Source: Primula veris (lineage: Eukaryota; Streptophyta; Magnoliopsida; Ericales; Primulaceae). From it: a DNA stretch of 64,000 nucleotides. Location: the NCBI GenBank assembly GCA_963682055.1, contig OY821748.1:4994343-5058342 (forward strand), given 5' to 3'. Under the pieces are notes generated by a model that ran no database searches, was not told the DNA's origin, and saw only the letters and a list, made by a program, of their open reading frames with translations. The position numbers and the translations under genes were made by a program. Of the stretch, positions 59,493-64,000 are shown one piece after another. Each line of letters opens with the position of its first letter. The first letter of the stretch is position 1.

Positions 59493-59760
59493 TCTCTCTC
59501 TCTAGAAATTGAATAAAACTGATTGCGCGATAAACCCTAAAACCCAATTTTGTCAAAAACTTTTTTTACACAACTAGCGGGAGTATGTAGAAAGGGAAAA
59601 AAATATATGTTTTAGTACATGGCATTTTAATTTAATGTTTATTAATTTACGCCTTAACCTGGCAATTTTTGTCAAATTATGTACCGAATGACGAAATTTT
59701 AGTATCGTTCTCTCTTATTATATCACTTATTGATTGTGTGCGCGTTAATATAGGCTGATA
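59493..59760 (-). promoter_or_regulatory. SCL28 leader and promoter
   Basis: Holds a CT/GA leader tract at 59493-59505 and, on the plus strand, AAACCCTAAAACCC (about 59532-59545), a telo-box. No AACGG mitotic element is present in this stretch, although Arabidopsis SCL28 is described as a MYB3R target. Confidence 0.4.
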
Positions 59761-59764
59761 ATAC

Positions 59765-62111
59765 AGTTTGAATGTGCGATGATAATCCGCAAAATAAGAG
59801 GCGAGTCCGATCAAAACAGATTAATAAAATTTAAATGTTAACTCAAGACAACTCAGTCTGTTATAATTAAAATTTCAACTCAATCCGTTACAATTAAAAC
59901 TCCAACTCAATTCAACCTGACCCGCAAATTAAATTGCGGGTAGGGATGGGATTACTTCTTAAATTTTTATTTTGATCCTATATTTTTCATGGTTTGCATA
60001 ATTAACCTAAATTTTAAAATAAATTGAATTTTTCAAAGAGAAATATAAATTAAAATCAATCAAAATATGTTTAGTACATTCGCGAACAAATAAAAAATTA
60101 AAATATAATAAGAATGTAAAATTGGTATGTTGAAATACACACAATGTATATATAAATACTAGTAATCGTGCCCCACGCGTTGCGTGTGCGGCGCATAACA
60201 CAATAAAAATATAAAAAATATGTATAGTTATGATAAAATTAAATATGTGGATAATAAAAAAAACATAGTTTAAGATTTAAAAAAAATTGTTTGTTAAAAA
60301 GGGATAAATATATAGTTTTATTAGTTTTTACTTTTTATATTTTTATGGGAGTATGGTATTATTGTAATTAATATAAAGGTGTATGAGTATTTTTGGAAAA
60401 TGGCTAAATTGGGCACACTCATTTGACTTGGGTTGGCAAAAAAAATTGTTTGTTAAAGAGGGATAAATATATAGTTTTATTAGTTTTTATTTTTTATATT
60501 TTTATGGGAGTATGGTATTATTGTAATTAATATAAAGGTGTAGGGGTATTTTTAGAAAAAAAAATGGCTAAATTGGGCAGCCTCATTTGACTTGGGTTGG
60601 CTTATTATAATACTAGTAATCGTGCCCCATGCGTTGCGTGTGTGACGCGCAATGCAATTAAAATATAAAAAATAAGTGTAGTTATGATACAAATACATGG
60701 ATAATACAAAAAAAAATAGTATAAGACTTAAAAGAATGTTTGGTTGTTAAAGAGGGGCACATAGTATTATTAGTTGTTATTTATTTTTATTTTTATTTTT
60801 ATTTTTTTATGTAAGCATGATATTATTGTAATTAATAAAAAAGTATAAGAGTATTTTTGGAAAAAAAATGGTTAAATTGGGCAGCCTCATTTGACTTGGG
60901 TTGGCTTATTATAATACTAGTAATCGTTACCCACGCGTTGCGTGTGCGACGCATCGTATATATATAATCCGGGTAAATAAATTTTTAAAAAGTATATTGA
61001 TTGAATGAATATATTAAATTAAAAATCGTGAGTAATATAACGTTTTTGTTATACAAAATACACACAAAACGATTTTGTTAGTATACCATTATAATTGTTT
61101 TGAAAAGGTCATAATTTTTGTATTTTTTTATATTTTGAATTGAATAAATATAAATGAGTAATTAGTAAAAAAGAGTGGGGGCATTTTTGGAAAAAATGGC
61201 CAAAATTTGGCAGCCTCATTTTTTCTTGGGTTGACTTATATTAATAAGAAGTAATCGTTAACCACGCGTTGCGTGTGCGACGCGTGGTATATATATAATC
61301 CGGGTAAATAAATTTTTAAAAAGTATATTGATTGAATGGATATATTAAATTAAAAATCGTGAGTAATATAACGTTTTTGTTATACAAAATACACACAAAA
61401 CGATTTTGTTAGTATACCATTATAATTGTTTTGAAAAGATCATGATTTTTGTATATTTTTTATATTTTGAATTAAATAAATGTAAATGAGTAATTAGTAA
61501 AAAAGAGTTGGGGCATTTTTGAAAAAAATGGCCAAAATTTGGCAGCCTCATTTTTTCTTGGGTTGGCTTATATTAATAATAAGTAATCGTTACCCACGCG
61601 TTGCGTGTGCGACGCGTGGTATATATATAATCCGGGCAAATAAATTTTTAAAAAATATATTGATTGAATGAATATATTAAATTAAAAATCGTGAGTAATA
61701 TAACGTTTTTGTTATACAAAATACATACAAAACGATTTTGTTAGCATACCATTATAATTGTTTTGAAAAGGTCATGATTTTTGTATCTTTTTTATATTTT
61801 GAATTGAATAAATGTAAATGAGTAATTAGTAAAAAAAAGTGGGGGCATTTTTGGAAAAAATGGCCAAAATTTGGCAGCCTCATTTTTTCTTGGGTTGACT
61901 TATATTAATAAGATTATATATATATATATATTACGGATTGAAACGGATTAGGGCAGATTAACCCGCGGTTTGAAAACCTCAATTCTAATCCAACCGCAAA
62001 ATATATAACGGATTGGGTCGGACGGATTGGTTTTTTTTTGGACATTCAACCCATCCCAATCCATGCGAATTGGATTACGGGTTGGCCTTGCGAATTTTTT
62101 TCCCACCCCTA
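59765..62111. mobile_element. hAT-like element copy 3, interrupted by a tandem array
   Basis: The right end, complemented, reads TAGGGGTGGGAAAAAAATTC like copy 2. Both interior halves align with copy 2 on the opposite strand, for example 'cctaaattttaaaataaatt' and 'gcgggttaat' complemented. About 1.75 kb of unrelated repeats (60158-61911) is lodged at its TA-rich centre. The left end is eroded and the start given is approximate. Confidence 0.7.
60158..61911 (-). repeat. Tandem array with Helitron-like ends, five units
   Basis: Units begin at about 60158, 60612, 60916, 61247 and 61579. The last three are ~332 bp and nearly identical; the first carries an internal duplication. Read on the minus strand, each unit ends with the hairpin CACGC-AAC-GCGTG and, 11 nt later in the first three units, CTAG|T. 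That is the pattern of a Helitron 3' end. No TC start is obvious at the other end and there is no replicase/helicase frame. Confidence 0.75.
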
Positions 62112-62144
62112 GTGAGATATAGTGACTGTAACTTCGTCGATTTA

Positions 62145-62530
62145 TAGATTCGGAAAAAAAAAATACTATATTTTAGTAACTATACTATTGTATTACCAAT
62201 TTAGTATCCGACCTTTAAGTTTTACCAATTTGGCTCACAACCTAACAATTTTCGTTTAATTAAGTGATTGGTGTTTAACAAAATGATAAAATTTTAGTCT
62301 TCTTCTCCTGCCTATCAGTTAGTGAATGTAATTGCGTTAACATACGTGAAAAATAGATTTTCAAATATGAGATGTAGTGACTGCAGTTTTCTCGATTTAT
62401 GTCGTTACACGCTTAATTATATGAAAATTGATAGGTTATAACCCAGATAGACCCAAATCGGTAAACTTTAGGTACTAAACCAATAAAAGTCAAAAGTTAA
62501 GGTACTACTAAACCTCTTTTTTCGCAATAA
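62145..62530. mobile_element. Inverted-repeat (foldback/MITE-like) element
   Basis: 'tagtatccgacctttaagt' and 'accaatttggctc' on the left recur on the other strand at the right end ('ggtttagtacctaaagttt', 'accgatttgggtc'). The imperfect arms are ~80 bp. The short phrase 'gatrtagtgactg' also repeats at about 62115 and 62369. Confidence 0.4.
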
Positions 62531-62619
62531 AGTGTGAAGTTGACAATGATTGATAGGAGTGCAATTCTTGAGACAAAATGTCAAATTTTAATTTTAATAA
62601 GTCCTATGATGTCATATGC

Positions 62620-62642
<23 letters not shown>

Positions 62643-62650
<8 letters not shown>

Positions 62651-62916
62651 TAAACAAACCAAAAAAAAGTTGAGACTGTCAAATTTTGCCAATTTTTTTT
62701 AAAAATACCCTCATTCTATTTTAATAATTACCAATATATATAATATAATTAATTAATTATTTGTCCTCACTATATTATCCTAATTACAGATGTAGCTTAA
62801 ATTAATTAACAATTCGTTTTAACATTCATATCTGAATATTATGTTAAAAATAAAATATATTATGAAATTTATGTCATTACGAGTTTCACACGCAATGAGT
62901 GGGTAAATTTTACTAG
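62643..62916 (+). mobile_element. Single diverged unit of the array family, inverted
   Basis: Opens 'tattaatataaacaaacc' and 'caaattttgccaattttttt', matching the complemented start of the array units. It closes with 'cacacgcaatgagtgggtaa' and CTAG at 62913-62916, then T. This gives the length of one free-standing element, about 274 bp. Confidence 0.65.
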
Positions 62917-62929
62917 TATATATATATAT

Positions 62930-64000
62930 ATATAAATGTTTCATTGACATTAATTTGTATTAATTGGCTAAATTGTAACTGCATGGTCTATTTTTTTTGC
63001 TTATATTAATGAATTTAAATTTTTTTATTTGAGAGTTTAATTTGAATTGTTCTACTATCTATGTTATTGTAGAAATTTCATACTAAGAATGAAAAATGAC
63101 GTTAATATTTTTTATGACCGAACCCCAAGCCACTTGTTGGCTTGTTACCGCTTGAGTCAAGTTTTTATTGCTTTTATGATCCTCGCAATTTCAACACACT
63201 AGGGTGATGGAACTCTTAATTATAGAATTATTTGTGTTTAAAAAGCAAGCCTAGATGATAGGCGTATAGTCCAACCACCTAGCATGGACTAGATGAGATT
63301 AAGCTGATTAGATGCTAATTAAAGGAAACTATGCGAGATTAGGCGTCGGGCGAACTATTCATGTTAGAAACCGTAGAAATTTAAGAATTGATACACTGTA
63401 TTTAATTACGACTCTTGAAAAGAGCATATCAAGGAAGGTGAAACTCTTTAGTTTTTTTGAAGTATTAATTATTTCCATCCAAGTAGTTAAAAAATACTCC
63501 TAATATTACAACATTGACTGAATTTCAATACAACTTTAATTCAGGATGCAATTACCCCTCAAAAGTAAGTATATTTGTTCCTCTGAAATAAAATTAAAGA
63601 AAAAATCTACTTATGAAGTTGTAGGAGTAATTTATACACTACTAGAAATGACAAATATAGCCTACCTGTTCAAATCGCATAACGAATCTGAAGATTCTGA
63701 ACATTACAGCTTACAAGAAAATGAGTCAATTCCAGCTGGTGCTTGTTTTTTAAATCTCCTTTGTTGACCCATTTAAGATCGGATATTTGTCCTAAAATCC
63801 TTTGGCATATACTTACCTTTTTTCTAGAGAAACACGAGTGACACCGGTCACCCGAGTCGGGACTGCATAGTCTTTGGAAAACTCCGTCTTGACATGGGAT
63901 ATTGCGTTTCATTTTTTCCGTGTCGCTTATTTGTATACCCCGAGTAATGCATCATGAAAGTCGATAAATATTACTCCTACTTACTTACTTTCTGTGCAAG
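62930..64000. other. Terminal intergenic stretch
   Basis: AT-rich, with no gene recognised. The frames at 63312-63503, 63546-63767 and 63670-63912 lack family features or splice context. Confidence 0.5.

Noticed and set aside
59493..59760. Mitotic AACGG element expected for SCL28
   Set aside because: Looked for and not found in the proximal upstream sequence on either strand.
60158..61911. CRISPR-like array
   Set aside because: Units are ~300 bp and abut without unique spacers, in a plant nuclear context; this is a transposon-derived tandem array.

Overview
This is nuclear DNA of a flowering plant, most likely a eudicot. It is AT-rich, the genes are split by GT-AG introns, the proteins are plant-specific, and non-autonomous transposons with 8-bp target duplications fill the gaps. 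I cannot name the species. Nothing looks bacterial, viral or organellar.

Layout, left to right: (1) 1-3928, minus: 5' part (8 exons) of a RUNKEL-type kinase-like gene. (2) 3929-7700: divergent promoter region with an old hAT-like element (5900-6640) split by a 209-bp hairpin MITE. (3) 7700-12206, plus: cytosolic Cu/Zn superoxide dismutase (CSD1) with an untranslated first exon. (4) 12207-18960: gene-free, ending in tandem repeats and a 644-bp hAT-type element with a perfect 8-bp target duplication. (5) 22768-25563 and 30941-33640, plus: tandem paralogous J-domain/DUF3444 genes, each with one coding exon and a probable ~3.5-kb leader intron full of degenerate tandem repeats. (6) 34696-34767, plus: tRNA-Pro(AGG). 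(7) 35910-42178, plus: an 8-exon gene with an N-terminal TQ-rich repeat and a C-terminal tandem BRCT. (8) 42999-43175, minus: organellar-type ribosomal protein L33. (9) 46565-50851, plus: complex I subunit NDUFA8 (twin CX9C type). (10) 52048-59492, minus: the SR splicing factor SCL28. (11) 59493-64000: repeats, chiefly a hAT-like element invaded by a 1.75-kb tandem array with Helitron-like ends.

The genes do not form a pathway. From memory, the order RUNKEL, DnaJ/DUF3444, L33, NDUFA8, SCL28 matches Arabidopsis chromosome 5 around At5g18700-At5g18810, which suggests conserved microsynteny.

The most interesting signals are at RNA level. The miR398 target of CSD1 exists only after removal of a GC-AG leader intron that cuts the site 15+6 nt. 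SCL28 has a 15-nt microexon and two junctions where a competing splice site gives an immediate in-frame stop. The RUNKEL introns contain partial copies of their own neighbouring exon ends. I found no wholly new system.
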